From: Paremcibacter congregatus
GTDB lineage: Bacteria; Pseudomonadota; Alphaproteobacteria; Sphingomonadales; Emcibacteraceae
Reading direction: 5' to 3'
NCBI RefSeq assembly: GCF_006385135.1
Contig: NZ_CP041025.1
Location: 1,271,501 to 1,335,500, forward strand
Length of the DNA: 64,000 nucleotides
The position numbers and the translations under genes are program-made. This document shows positions 27,567-35,285 of the stretch, piece by piece (the first letter of the stretch is position 1; the number at the start of each line of letters is the position of its first letter). The notes beneath the pieces are model-generated. The model did not search any database and was not told the origin of the DNA. It saw nothing but the letters and a program-made list of their open reading frames with translations.

Positions 27567-28043
27567 ATGAGCGTTAATATAGTGCAGAATGAGGTCAGGG
27601 ATTTTTCCGGCAACGAGGTACTGAAACCTACCAGTCAGGATAACTTGTCTGTGTCTGAAAATAAATCAGACCAGAAGTCTTCCGGCACGACTGCTCAGTC
27701 GGCTGCCGGAGATCGGGTTTCTGTTTCTGAAGTCTGGGAAAAAGCCGCCCGCGACTTTGATGTGCGTCACGCCACACCGCGTGATATCATCGCCCTGAGC
27801 CGTACTCTCTACAAAGCTGCTGCGATCACGTATGATGATCATATTAACCTGAGCTTCCAGCCGGAAGACAACGCTGACACCCCGACGGAAAGCAAACCGT
27901 TCAGTCATGACCGGAAAGATTATATCTCCGTCTGGCAAAATAAGCTCGATAATGTGGTGCGTTCAGGTGGCGACCGTACTCAAATTGAGGAAAGTCAACG
28001 CATTCAGGCGATCCTGATTTATGTCGATAGCCTGAAGGGGTAG
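27567..28043 (+). CDS. Hypothetical protein under a sigma-54 promoter
   Basis: I do not recognise this 158-residue protein. The first 50 residues are polar, rich in Ser, Gln, Lys and Asn, and look disordered. Residues 53-158 look folded and largely helical, with SVSEVWEKAARDFDVRHATP, LSRTLYKAAAITYDDHINLS and DYISVWQNKLDNVVRSGGD. There is no signal peptide or membrane span, so it is cytoplasmic. The ATG lies about 30 bases after the start site predicted from a strong RpoN promoter. In many alphaproteobacteria RpoN drives flagellar, nitrogen or stress genes, so this may be an unlinked flagellar or nitrogen-regulon member. The adjacent genes (RNA methyltransferase, aroC) offer no functional clue. 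Confidence 0.8.
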   Translation: MSVNIVQNEVRDFSGNEVLKPTSQDNLSVSENKSDQKSSGTTAQSAAGDRVSVSEVWEKAARDFDVRHATPRDIIALSRTLYKAAAITYDDHINLSFQPEDNADTPTESKPFSHDRKDYISVWQNKLDNVVRSGGDRTQIEESQRIQAILIYVDSLKG

Positions 28044-28062
28044 TAAGCCCCCGGCCTGGGAA

Positions 28063-29136
28063 TTAACCTTGTTGGGCCCTGTGAAGCAGAAGATGGTCGG
28101 CGATGACGCAGGCCATCATGGCTTCTCCCACCGGGACGGCGCGAATGCCGACACAGGGGTCATGACGTCCCTTGGTGATGATTTCAGTATCTTTTCCGTG
28201 TTTATCAACGGTCTTGCGCGGGGTCAGAATCGATGATGTGGGTTTCACGGCAAAACGGCAGACGATTTCCTTACCGGTGCTGATCCCCCCGAGAATGCCA
28301 CCGGCATGATTGGTTTTCAGGGCCGGTCTTCCGTCTTCATCCATATACATTTCATCGGCATTTTCTTCCCCCGTAAGGCAGGCGGCGTTAAAGCCTTCGC
28401 CAATTTCGACGCCTTTAACCGCATTGATGGTCATCATGGCGGCGGCGATATCGCTGTCGAGCTTGGCATAGATCGGGGCGCCAATGCCGACGGGAACGCC
28501 GATGGCATGTATTTCGATAACCGCGCCAATGGAACTGCCGCCTTTACGGATGCCATCCAGATATTTCTCCCATACCGGCACCATTTCCTTGTCCGGACAC
28601 CAGAAGGGATTATTACTTACTTCATCCCAGTCCCAATTGTCCTGGTTTATTTTTTTGTCTCCGATCTGCACCAAGGCGCCCTTAACCTGGATGCCAAGGC
28701 CGAGTATTTTACGGGCGAGGGCGCCGGCGGCAACCCGGCAGGCCGTCTCCCGGGCGGACGAACGGCCGCCGCCGCGATAATCGCGAATGCCGTATTTTTC
28801 CATATAGGTATAATCGGCGTGACCAGGGCGGTATTTGTCCTTGATATCGCCGTAATCCTTGGACCGTTGATCAGTATTTTCAATCACCAGGCTTATGGAT
28901 GTGCCGGTGGTCATGCCGTCGAACACGCCGGAAAGAATTTTCACCTGGTCTGCTTCCTGGCGCTGGGTGGTGAAACGGTTTTGTCCCGGTTTGCGCTGGT
29001 CGAGAAAATGTTGAATATCAGCTTCGTCGATCGGCAGACGGGAGGGGACGCCGTCGATGACACAGCCAATGGCGGGGCCATGGCTTTCCCCCCAGGTGGT
29101 GACCCGAAAGATATGACCGAAGCTGTTATATGACAT
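28063..29136 (-). CDS. aroC: Chorismate synthase
   Basis: The 357-residue protein is AroC, converting 5-enolpyruvylshikimate 3-phosphate to chorismate with reduced FMN, the last step of the shikimate pathway. It starts [20 protein letters not shown], the conserved N-terminus, and contains the second signature, [20 protein letters not shown], near residue 120, and the third, [20 protein letters not shown], near residue 325, both carrying active-site histidine/arginine or flavin contacts. It starts 26 bases after the stop of fabI, so the two probably share a transcript. Confidence 0.97.
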   Translation of the reverse strand: MSYNSFGHIFRVTTWGESHGPAIGCVIDGVPSRLPIDEADIQHFLDQRKPGQNRFTTQRQEADQVKILSGVFDGMTTGTSISLVIENTDQRSKDYGDIKDKYRPGHADYTYMEKYGIRDYRGGGRSSARETACRVAAGALARKILGLGIQVKGALVQIGDKKINQDNWDWDEVSNNPFWCPDKEMVPVWEKYLDGIRKGGSSIGAVIEIHAIGVPVGIGAPIYAKLDSDIAAAMMTINAVKGVEIGEGFNAACLTGEENADEMYMDEDGRPALKTNHAGGILGGISTGKEIVCRFAVKPTSSILTPRKTVDKHGKDTEIITKGRHDPCVGIRAVPVGEAMMACVIADHLLLHRAQQG

Positions 29137-29162
29137 AATTCTGCTTTCTTATGGTTAGGGCG

Positions 29163-29975
29163 CTATGAAAGCGCAATATCCGGCGCGTCTTCGCGCTTCA
29201 TGCCCATGATGTTATATCCGCTGTCCACATGATGAATTTCGCCGGTCACGCCGCTGGACAGGTCGCTGAGCAGATAAAGCCCGCTGTTGCCGACTTCCTC
29301 AATCGTGACATTGCGGCCAAGTGGTGAATTGAGCTCGTTCCATTTCATGATATAGCGAAAATCGCCAATACCGGACGCGGCGAGCGTCTTGATCGGTCCG
29401 GCGGAAATGCTGTTGACGCGAATGTTTTTCGGCCCCAAATCACGGGCGAGATATTTGACGCTGGCTTCAAGCGCTGCCTTGGCGACACCCATGACGTTGT
29501 AATGGGGAATAACTTTTTCCGCGCCGTAATAGCTCAGGGTGATCATGCTGCCGCCTTCGGTCATCAGCTTCTCGGCCCGTTGGGCGATTGCGGTGAAGGA
29601 ATAGCAGGAGATATTCATGCTGCGGGCGAAATTATCGGCGGTTGTATCTACATAACGTCCGGTCAGTTCCGATTTGTCGGAATAGGCGATGGCGTGAATA
29701 AGAAAATCAATCTTGCCCCAACGTTTTTCCAATTCGGCAAAAACGGCGTCTATTGAGGCATCATTGGTGACATCGCAAGGCAGGATAATATCGGAACCGA
29801 TGGATTCCGCCAGGGGACGCACCCTTTTTTCAAGGGCCTCGCCCTGATAGGTGAAGGCAATTTCAGCGCCTTGTTCCGCGGCCTTGCTGGCGATACCCCA
29901 GGCAATTGAGCGATTGTTGGCAACTCCCATGATGATGCCGCGTTTTCCGGCAAGAAGACCATTATTTTTCGTCAT
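29163..29975 (-). CDS. fabI: Enoyl-[acyl-carrier-protein] reductase (NADH) FabI
   Basis: A 270-residue short-chain dehydrogenase-like enzyme that reduces trans-2-enoyl-ACP with NADH in fatty-acid elongation. The nucleotide-binding start GKRGIIMGVANNRSIAWGIA is the divergent glycine motif of FabI, and the catalytic tyrosine-lysine pair falls in SYYGAEKVIPHYNVMGVAKAAL (split here by the reader) near residue 150-170, with Y-x6-M-x3-K spacing typical of FabI. A clear GAGGA ribosome site precedes the ATG. The gene is upstream of aroC, 26 bases apart. FabI is the target of triclosan in other bacteria. Confidence 0.96.
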   Translation of the reverse strand: MTKNNGLLAGKRGIIMGVANNRSIAWGIASKAAEQGAEIAFTYQGEALEKRVRPLAESIGSDIILPCDVTNDASIDAVFAELEKRWGKIDFLIHAIAYSDKSELTGRYVDTTADNFARSMNISCYSFTAIAQRAEKLMTEGGSMITLSYYGAEKVIPHYNVMGVAKAALEASVKYLARDLGPKNIRVNSISAGPIKTLAASGIGDFRYIMKWNELNSPLGRNVTIEEVGNSGLYLLSDLSSGVTGEIHHVDSGYNIMGMKREDAPDIALS

Positions 29976-30059
29976 TATTATTCCTCAGCAATATTATGCA
30001 ATGTGCCGGCTGTTTATAGCCAGTGAACCTGCTTAATCCTACACATTTTTGAAGTATAT

Positions 30060-30923
30060 TCAATTAGGTGGACTGTCGTTACTCGTTTTTCTTAATCTTT
30101 GATGATAGAGCGCCGCATTGACCTCTGCGCCTAAAATAAAGGAAGCGCTGATAAAATAAAAGAACATTAAGGCGATAATGGCGCCGGCCAGGCTGCCATA
30201 CGTCACATCGTAATTGCCAAAATGCTTCAGATACAGGGAAAAGCCGCTACCGACCACCATCCATAAAGTCAATGTGGTCAGGGCCCCGGCCACCATCGGT
30301 GTACGGATGTCGAGGTTGCGGGGTTTCAGGATATAATAGGATAGACACAAGGCGCCAAAAATCAGACTGATGCTGACCAGCAGCCGGACAAAATTCCAGA
30401 GCAGATGCCAGTCGGCTTCGAGAGGAATATAGCTGATCAGGATTTTCCAGGCCACAGGCCCGAGCACCAGAATGGTCATGCCGATAATGATGCTGCTGGC
30501 GGAAAGGATCACGAGGAGCAGGCCTTCGGCGCGTCTGCGCAGATAGGGGCGGCGACTGACAGAACCAAAGGCGCGGACAATGGCGAGACGGGCGGCATCG
30601 ATGGCGGATGAGGATACCCAGAGCGCCCCGAGAATACTGAATGTCATGATGCTTTTGTCGGTGGTCTTGATCATTTTTTCGATCGGACCCCGCAGCACTT
30701 TGACCACATCTTCCGGCATGTTTTCAAACAGATAGGCCAACGCCTGGGGCCCGGCCTCCGACTGGCCAAAAAAACCGGCCAGGGAAACAAGAAAAATTAC
30801 GAAGGGGAACAAGGCCAGCATGGTCAGGAAGGCGAGGTATCCGGCCATAACCATACCATCATGCAGGGCAAAGCTTTTGACGGCTTCAGCCAAAAACTTG
30901 AAATTTAAAAGCCGTTCTTTCAT
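30060..30923 (-). CDS. YihY/BrkB family inner-membrane protein
   Basis: A 287-residue membrane protein with about six spans, of the YihY/virulence factor BrkB family. Signature parts are AYLAFLTMLALFPFVIFLVS near the start, WVSSSAIDAARLAIVRAFG and the late AGAIIALMFFYFISASFILGAEVNAAL. It was once called ribonuclease BN; that label is no longer accepted for the family. The role is unknown. It starts 15 bases after the DnaJ-like gene, in the same operon; the ribosome site is weak. Confidence 0.92.
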   Translation of the reverse strand: MKERLLNFKFLAEAVKSFALHDGMVMAGYLAFLTMLALFPFVIFLVSLAGFFGQSEAGPQALAYLFENMPEDVVKVLRGPIEKMIKTTDKSIMTFSILGALWVSSSAIDAARLAIVRAFGSVSRRPYLRRRAEGLLLVILSASSIIIGMTILVLGPVAWKILISYIPLEADWHLLWNFVRLLVSISLIFGALCLSYYILKPRNLDIRTPMVAGALTTLTLWMVVGSGFSLYLKHFGNYDVTYGSLAGAIIALMFFYFISASFILGAEVNAALYHQRLRKTSNDSPPN

Positions 30924-30938
30924 CAGCCGCGGTTTCCT

Positions 30939-31847
30939 TTACGCCATATGGGAACGCACATCTTGTTGTTTGCTTTTTGCCCATTTCCGGATGGCCTTTT
31001 CCAGGGTTTCGTCAGGACTTTCCGGCAACATGATCTGCAATTTTACATACTGATCGCCGCGGGTGCCGCTTTTGGGGTCGCGGGCGCCTTTCCCTTTTAG
31101 GCGTAATGTCCGCCCGGAACTCGATCCCTTGGGAACGGTCATGGCGACTTTACCATCTATGGTTGGAATATTGACTTTTGCCCCTGTGACGGCCTCTTCC
31201 AGCGTAATCGGCAGATCAAGATGGATATCGTTGCCTTCGCAGGAAAAGAATTTATGAGGCCGGATCAGGATTTCGATGATTGCATCTCCTGTCGGGCCCC
31301 CGTATTGGCCTTCTCCGCCTTGGCCTTTCAAGCGGATTTTCTGGCCTTCCTTGACGTTTTCAGGAATGGTGACATTGAGGGTTTTACCATTGCTGAGGCT
31401 TACCGGCTTTTTACCACCTTTAATGGCGTCGAGAAAATCTACCCGCAGCTGATAGACGGTGTCCTGTCCTTTTTGCGGGCGCGGTTGGCGTTGCTGCCGT
31501 CCTCCGCCAAACATGGAGGCAAAAATTTCTTCCGGGTCGAAGCCGGCGCCAAACCGGCCACCGCCCATGCCGCCCCCGGCGCCGCGGGGATGGAAACCGC
31601 CCCCCCCGCCAGCGAAGCCTTTTTCAGATCCGTCAGGGTTGATTTCCCCCCGATCATAACGGGCGCGCAGATCCTTGTCACGCAACAGGGCGTAAGCCGC
31701 AGAGACTTCCTTGAATTTCTCGGCGATTTTCTCATCCCCGGCATTGCTGTCCGGATGAAGTTTCTTGGCCAGACTGCGGTAGGCTTTTTTCAGTTCATCA
31801 TCAGAAGATGATTTGGGGACGCCCAGGACGCTATAGGGATCTCTCAT
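30939..31847 (-). CDS. DnaJ-like co-chaperone (CbpA-type)
   Basis: A 302-residue J-domain protein. Residues 1-70 form the J-domain with HPD in LAKKLHPDSNAGDEKIAEKF, followed by a glycine-rich stretch from about 75 to 105 (GGGGGFHPRGAGGGMGGGRF). The rest is the C-terminal substrate-binding domain (residues 115-300) with YQLRVDFLDAIKGGKKPVSL and repeated KVNIPTIDGKVAMTVPKG motifs. It lacks the zinc-binding cysteine repeats of DnaJ, so it is CbpA-like. It stimulates DnaK ATPase and carries clients in the cytoplasm. It precedes the BrkB gene; dnaK is not nearby. Confidence 0.93.
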   Translation of the reverse strand: MRDPYSVLGVPKSSSDDELKKAYRSLAKKLHPDSNAGDEKIAEKFKEVSAAYALLRDKDLRARYDRGEINPDGSEKGFAGGGGGFHPRGAGGGMGGGRFGAGFDPEEIFASMFGGGRQQRQPRPQKGQDTVYQLRVDFLDAIKGGKKPVSLSNGKTLNVTIPENVKEGQKIRLKGQGGEGQYGGPTGDAIIEILIRPHKFFSCEGNDIHLDLPITLEEAVTGAKVNIPTIDGKVAMTVPKGSSSGRTLRLKGKGARDPKSGTRGDQYVKLQIMLPESPDETLEKAIRKWAKSKQQDVRSHMA

Positions 31848-31889
31848 AGGGTTCGGTCAACTCACTTTTCGTATCGTCGTTTGACGGTG

Positions 31890-32387
31890 TTATTGGTTCA
31901 CAATCTTCCAGGTGCCGTCCGCCTGACGGCAGGCTGTGCCATATGCCGTTTCTGTTTTGCCACCGACAGAGACGGTCTGCTGATACTCGCGGCAATATTT
32001 TTCTTCGGCATTGGTATAAGCCGGTTGCGGCGTGATTGTACCACTGTGCCCACTATCGGGATTGTGCCAGGTTGCGGTTTGTCCCGACGGGTTTTTCTCA
32101 AGCGCATATTGGGTTTTCTGTTGCATGGCCAAGCGGTCTGCCTTGTCGAGAGATCTGCCGATTTCCCGACCAATATAGGCCCCGGCAAGGGTGCCTGCCG
32201 CGACGGCCACAACTTTACCCGTGCCGCCTCCTTTGCCACCGATGGCGGAGCCGACGGCGGCGCCACCAATGGCGCCAAGCAGTGTCCCAGAATCCTCTTT
32301 GGTGCAGGACGCTACTGAAAGTGACAGCGCAAGTATGAGTGTTGTGCTTTTTAAGACTTTCGGTCCGGTTTTACGAAGGATTGCCAT
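31890..32387 (-). CDS. 17 kDa surface antigen-type glycine-zipper lipoprotein
   Basis: A 165-residue outer-membrane lipoprotein of the Rickettsia 17 kDa surface antigen family. A signal peptide ends in the lipobox SVASC, with the lipidated cysteine near residue 29. Then comes a glycine-zipper region, LLGAIGGAAVGSAIGGKGGG and AAGTLAGAYIGREIGRSLD, and a C-terminal domain with CREYQQTVSVGGKTETAYGT and ACRQADGTWKIV. The frame is open 25 codons upstream; I chose the ATG at 32387 because GAGGT precedes it and the signal peptide starts there. Such proteins are envelope components with unknown exact roles. It diverges from pdxH by about 100 bases. Confidence 0.92.
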   Translation of the reverse strand: MAILRKTGPKVLKSTTLILALSLSVASCTKEDSGTLLGAIGGAAVGSAIGGKGGGTGKVVAVAAGTLAGAYIGREIGRSLDKADRLAMQQKTQYALEKNPSGQTATWHNPDSGHSGTITPQPAYTNAEEKYCREYQQTVSVGGKTETAYGTACRQADGTWKIVNQ

Positions 32388-32488
32388 ACAATGTACCTCT
32401 TTATTCAAATGATTGTATTTTTGCATTATTGCGACTATATAACATTCAGAATCAAATTCCATATTCTATTGCTAAATTTGGTAAATTT

Positions 32489-33088
32489 ATGACAGATTTC
32501 AAGGGAAGCATTGTGACCCAACCAGTTGATTTATTTAAAACATGGTTTGATAAGGCGGCAGAGACAGAAGATATGCCTGAAGCCGTGGCTCTTGCGACGG
32601 CAGATGCACGTGGTCGCCCGTCGGCCCGGATGGTGTTGCTGAAAGGCGCGGATGAGCGCGGCTTTACCTTTTATACCAATCTGGAAAGCCGTAAGGGGCA
32701 GGAACTTGCCGAGAATAAATTTGCGGCCCTGTGTTTTCACTGGAAGACTCAAAAACGACAAATCCGCGTCGAAGGTCCTGTGGTACGGGTGAGTGATGCG
32801 GAAGCCGACGCCTATTTCGCCAGCCGTGCAAAGGACAGTAAAATAGGCGCCTGGGCGTCTAAACAAAGTCGCCCGATGACAGGGCGTTTTGAATTTGAAG
32901 CCGCCATCGCCAAATATACGGCCAAATATGCTATCGGCGAGGTGCCGCGGCCGCCTTTCTGGTCAGGTTTCCGGATCGAAGCAACCCGCATCGAATTCTG
33001 GGAAGATCGAAAATTTCGTCTGCACATGCGCCATGTTTATGAAAAGGACGAGGCAGGTAACTGGACCATGGGAGAACTTTACCCATGA
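32489..33088 (+). CDS. pdxH: Pyridoxamine 5'-phosphate oxidase
   Basis: A 199-residue FMN enzyme that oxidises pyridoxine or pyridoxamine 5'-phosphate to PLP. The order of motifs is normal: ALATADARGRPSARMVLLKG, FTFYTNLESRKGQELAEN, CFHWKTQKRQIRVEGPVVRV, ASRAKDSKIGAWASKQSRPM, and the C-terminal PPFWSGFRIEATRIEFWEDR ending MRHVYEKDEAGNWTMGELYP. Two starts are possible: the ATG at 32489 and a GTG eight codons later (32513) with the stronger AAGGGA ribosome site; the latter would leave the family core intact. The stop overlaps the ATG of the CDF transporter gene (ATGA), so both are translated together. Confidence 0.94.
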   Translation: MTDFKGSIVTQPVDLFKTWFDKAAETEDMPEAVALATADARGRPSARMVLLKGADERGFTFYTNLESRKGQELAENKFAALCFHWKTQKRQIRVEGPVVRVSDAEADAYFASRAKDSKIGAWASKQSRPMTGRFEFEAAIAKYTAKYAIGEVPRPPFWSGFRIEATRIEFWEDRKFRLHMRHVYEKDEAGNWTMGELYP

Positions 33089-34008
33089 GCCAGCCGACGG
33101 AAAAGGAAGAGCAGAAAGCCGCTTCGTCGGGCCTGATGGTCCGGGCGGCGAATGCGGCGGTGATCATGGCGTTCAGTCTGATCCTGATCAAGGCATGGGC
33201 CTACCATATGAGCGGTGCGGTATCCATGCTGGGGTCTTTGCTGGATTCCGTGATGGATATTCTGGCTTCCCTGATTAATCTGGTGGCAATCCGTTTTGCA
33301 ATTGTTCCGGCGGACAATGATCATCGTTTTGGTCACGGTAAGGCGGAAGCCATCGCCGGTCTGGTTCAGGCCATGGTGATTTTCCTGTCTGCGCTGTTTC
33401 TGTTTGTTGAGGCCGGTCGTAAAATGCTGTCGCCGGAACCGTTGCGCGAAACAGGTATCGGGATATCCGTGATCCTGGTGTCGGTTCTGTTGACGGTGAT
33501 GCTGGTGCTATATCAGCGCCACGTGATTAGAAAGACCGGCTCTGTGGCGATTTCAGCCGATCACCTGCATTATTCAGGTGATATTCTGATGAATTTTGGC
33601 GTGTTAATCGCCTTTGTTTTAAGTGGTTACTTTGAACTTTATTACGCCGATCCGATCATTGGTATTCTGGTGGCCGGCTATTTGGCCTATAACGTTAAAC
33701 AGATTGCGCATAGCTCAGTTGATATGCTGATGGATCGGGAACTGGATGACGAAGAACGGGCGCCTATCCTGGCGCTGATCAGGGCTCATGAAGAAGTGCA
33801 TGGGGTTCATGACATAAGAACCCGAAAATCGGGTCTCGATCTGTTTATTCAGTTTCATCTGGAAATGGACGGCAGTATTTCCCTGGGGGAGGCTCACCGT
33901 ATTTCGGAAGAAGTGGAACAGGAAATTATCGCGCTTTACCCGGAAGCAGAAGTTTTGATTCATGCGGACCCGGAAGATCAGGTCGGGGCTGTCAGTTTTA
34001 GAGAGTAG
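33085..34008 (+). CDS. Cation diffusion facilitator (FieF-like) metal transporter
   Basis: A 307-residue CDF protein with six spans followed by a cytoplasmic domain. Zinc/iron-binding residues appear in LLDSVMDILASLINL (two aspartates four apart) and in ISADHLHYSGDIL near residue 155, with HRFGHGKAEAIAGL in the loop between spans. The C-terminal part has the ferredoxin-like fold with EVHGVHDIRTRKSGLDLFIQ and LEMDGSISLGEAHRISEEVE. It exports divalent metals such as Zn2+ or Fe2+ in exchange for protons. Gene overlaps pdxH by four bases and precedes the ArsC/Spx-like gene by 8 bases. Confidence 0.94.
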   Translation: MSQPTEKEEQKAASSGLMVRAANAAVIMAFSLILIKAWAYHMSGAVSMLGSLLDSVMDILASLINLVAIRFAIVPADNDHRFGHGKAEAIAGLVQAMVIFLSALFLFVEAGRKMLSPEPLRETGIGISVILVSVLLTVMLVLYQRHVIRKTGSVAISADHLHYSGDILMNFGVLIAFVLSGYFELYYADPIIGILVAGYLAYNVKQIAHSSVDMLMDRELDDEERAPILALIRAHEEVHGVHDIRTRKSGLDLFIQFHLEMDGSISLGEAHRISEEVEQEIIALYPEAEVLIHADPEDQVGAVSFRE

Positions 34009-34016
34009 GGGAAGAA

Positions 34017-34379
34017 ATGATCACCGTATATGGCATTAAAAATTGCGATACCATCAAGAAAGCATTGAAATGGTTGACGGACCAGAGTGTCGCACATCAT
34101 TTTCATGATTTTCGTAAAGATGGGCTGGAACGCCAGATGTTGCAGGGATGGGTAACGGAACTTGGGCTGGATGTCGTGTTGAACAAGCGCGGAACCACCT
34201 GGCGTAAGTTGCCGGACGCCGAGAAAGAAAGCCTGACCGAGGCGACGGCGATTGATCTGATGCTAGAACAGCCGGCAATGATCAAGCGCCCGGTTTTTGA
34301 TTTCGGTGACCATCGGCGGGTGGGCTTTGCGAAAAAGGATGTGGCGGAAATCGAAGCTTTGCTGCAATCCGGCCTTTAA
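34017..34379 (+). CDS. ArsC/Spx family protein (YffB-like)
   Basis: A 120-residue thioredoxin-fold protein of the arsenate reductase/Spx/YffB family. The N-terminal active loop reads YGIKNCDTIKKALKWL, with a single cysteine at about residue 10 (Cys-x-Thr) instead of the CxxC of thioredoxins, as in YffB. The later NKRGTTWRKL and the C-terminal PAMIKRPVFDFGDHRRVGF are typical. Such members are glutathione-linked or regulatory rather than true arsenate reductases. It is the third gene of the pdxH-CDF operon, and its stop overlaps the stop of the convergent SufR-like gene. Confidence 0.9.
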   Translation: MITVYGIKNCDTIKKALKWLTDQSVAHHFHDFRKDGLERQMLQGWVTELGLDVVLNKRGTTWRKLPDAEKESLTEATAIDLMLEQPAMIKRPVFDFGDHRRVGFAKKDVAEIEALLQSGL

Positions 34380-35044
34380 TCCTCTTCACCTTTTGGGACG
34401 ACTGTATAGGCACAACGACGGGCGCCTTTGATGATATGTTCCGTACGGTTGACGGAAACCTTATCCCCCAATACGCTTTTAAACAAATCCAGTTCTCTGG
34501 CGCAGATGCCGGAACAGACCCGGGCGGCTTCGCACACCGGGCAATTGTTTTCCACGAAAAGAAAACTGTCCTTCCTGTCTCCCGGCAGGATGTCCGTCAT
34601 ATAGCCTTCTCGGCTGCGCAGATCCGATAGGGCAGCAAGTTTTTCCGCCAGGGGATCATCAGCATCAATTTGTGTTTGGTAATCGGTCACTTGTTCCCGC
34701 AAACGTACGTCGAGCAATTTCTCCATGCCCTGATCGCCAAAGGTTTTCTTGATGGAGGAAATCAGTCCAGTGGAAAAATCCGCATGGGTATTGGGAAAAT
34801 GCGTTTGTGCCTGTTCCGTCAGCTGCCAGAGCTTCGCCGGGCGTCCCTTGGGGCGCGCCACTTTGCAATGGCAAATATCCCCCAGTTCTTCAAGCGCGTA
34901 TAGATGCTGTCGAATGGCCATATCAGTTACGCCGAGAGACGCGGCAAGGGCGGGGGCTTCCTGGGGGCCCTGTTGCTTTAGCAGGGTCAGAATGCGGGCG
35001 CGGGTCTTTTCTGCCGCAGTTTTTTTCTGTGTTTTCAAAGTCAT
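34376..35044 (-). CDS. SufR-like iron-sulfur transcriptional regulator
   Basis: A 222-residue DNA-binding protein. Residues 10-75 form a winged helix with RARILTLLKQQGPQEAPALA and SLGVTDMAIRQHLYALEELG. The C-terminal part carries cysteines at 168, 171, 177, 181 and 211 in NNCPVCEAARVCSGICAREL and KGARRCAYTVVPKG. This is the arrangement of the SufR family, which binds an Fe-S cluster and represses Fe-S assembly genes when the cluster is present. Here it is divergent from a 40-codon ORF and a Rieske protein gene rather than suf genes, so the regulated targets are probably these and itself. No suf genes are in the window. Confidence 0.85.
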   Translation of the reverse strand: MTLKTQKKTAAEKTRARILTLLKQQGPQEAPALAASLGVTDMAIRQHLYALEELGDICHCKVARPKGRPAKLWQLTEQAQTHFPNTHADFSTGLISSIKKTFGDQGMEKLLDVRLREQVTDYQTQIDADDPLAEKLAALSDLRSREGYMTDILPGDRKDSFLFVENNCPVCEAARVCSGICARELDLFKSVLGDKVSVNRTEHIIKGARRCAYTVVPKGEED

Positions 35045-35049
35045 AATTA

Positions 35050-35084
35050 TTTTCTAAAGAAAAAGATTTTAAAAGTAAAGAAAA
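35050..35084. promoter_or_regulatory. Candidate operator repeats in the divergent promoter
   Basis: The gap between the SufR-like gene and the 40-codon ORF has a palindrome TTTTCT-AA-AGAAAA at 35050-35063, and TAAAGAAAA occurs twice as a direct repeat at 35055-35063 and 35076-35084, starting 21 bases (two turns) apart. It does not match the CAAC-N6-GTTG SufR site described in cyanobacteria. AT-richness makes this a moderate call. Confidence 0.4.
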
Positions 35085-35129
35085 GAGTGTATTTTTTTTA
35101 TAGATAAAACTTTAAAAAAGGAATTGATC

Positions 35130-35252
35130 ATGCATATTACCATAGAAAACGCCGCTTCACCCGCTGTATCCTTTAGTGAAATTGTGGAGCGTTTATCTGA
35201 ATTGATGACTTTTATCAAGGCGTCCGATGCGGGTCCTTGGGTGCAGAAATAA
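35130..35252 (+). CDS. 40-residue small ORF ahead of the Rieske gene
   Basis: A short ORF encoding MHITIENAASPAVSFSEIVE then RLSELMTFIKASDAGPWVQK. A good ribosome site, AAAAGGA, lies eight bases before the ATG, and 33 bases separate its stop from the next ATG. It is a cytoplasmic peptide with an amphipathic helix in the middle and a polar end with a tryptophan; there is no signal peptide. It could be a partner or regulator of the Rieske protein, a leader peptide, or a modified-peptide precursor. No recognised motif was found. It is worth testing for conservation. Confidence 0.6.
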   Translation: MHITIENAASPAVSFSEIVERLSELMTFIKASDAGPWVQK

Positions 35253-35285
35253 TTGTGAGTAAAGATTCGAGGAAGGAATTTTTCC

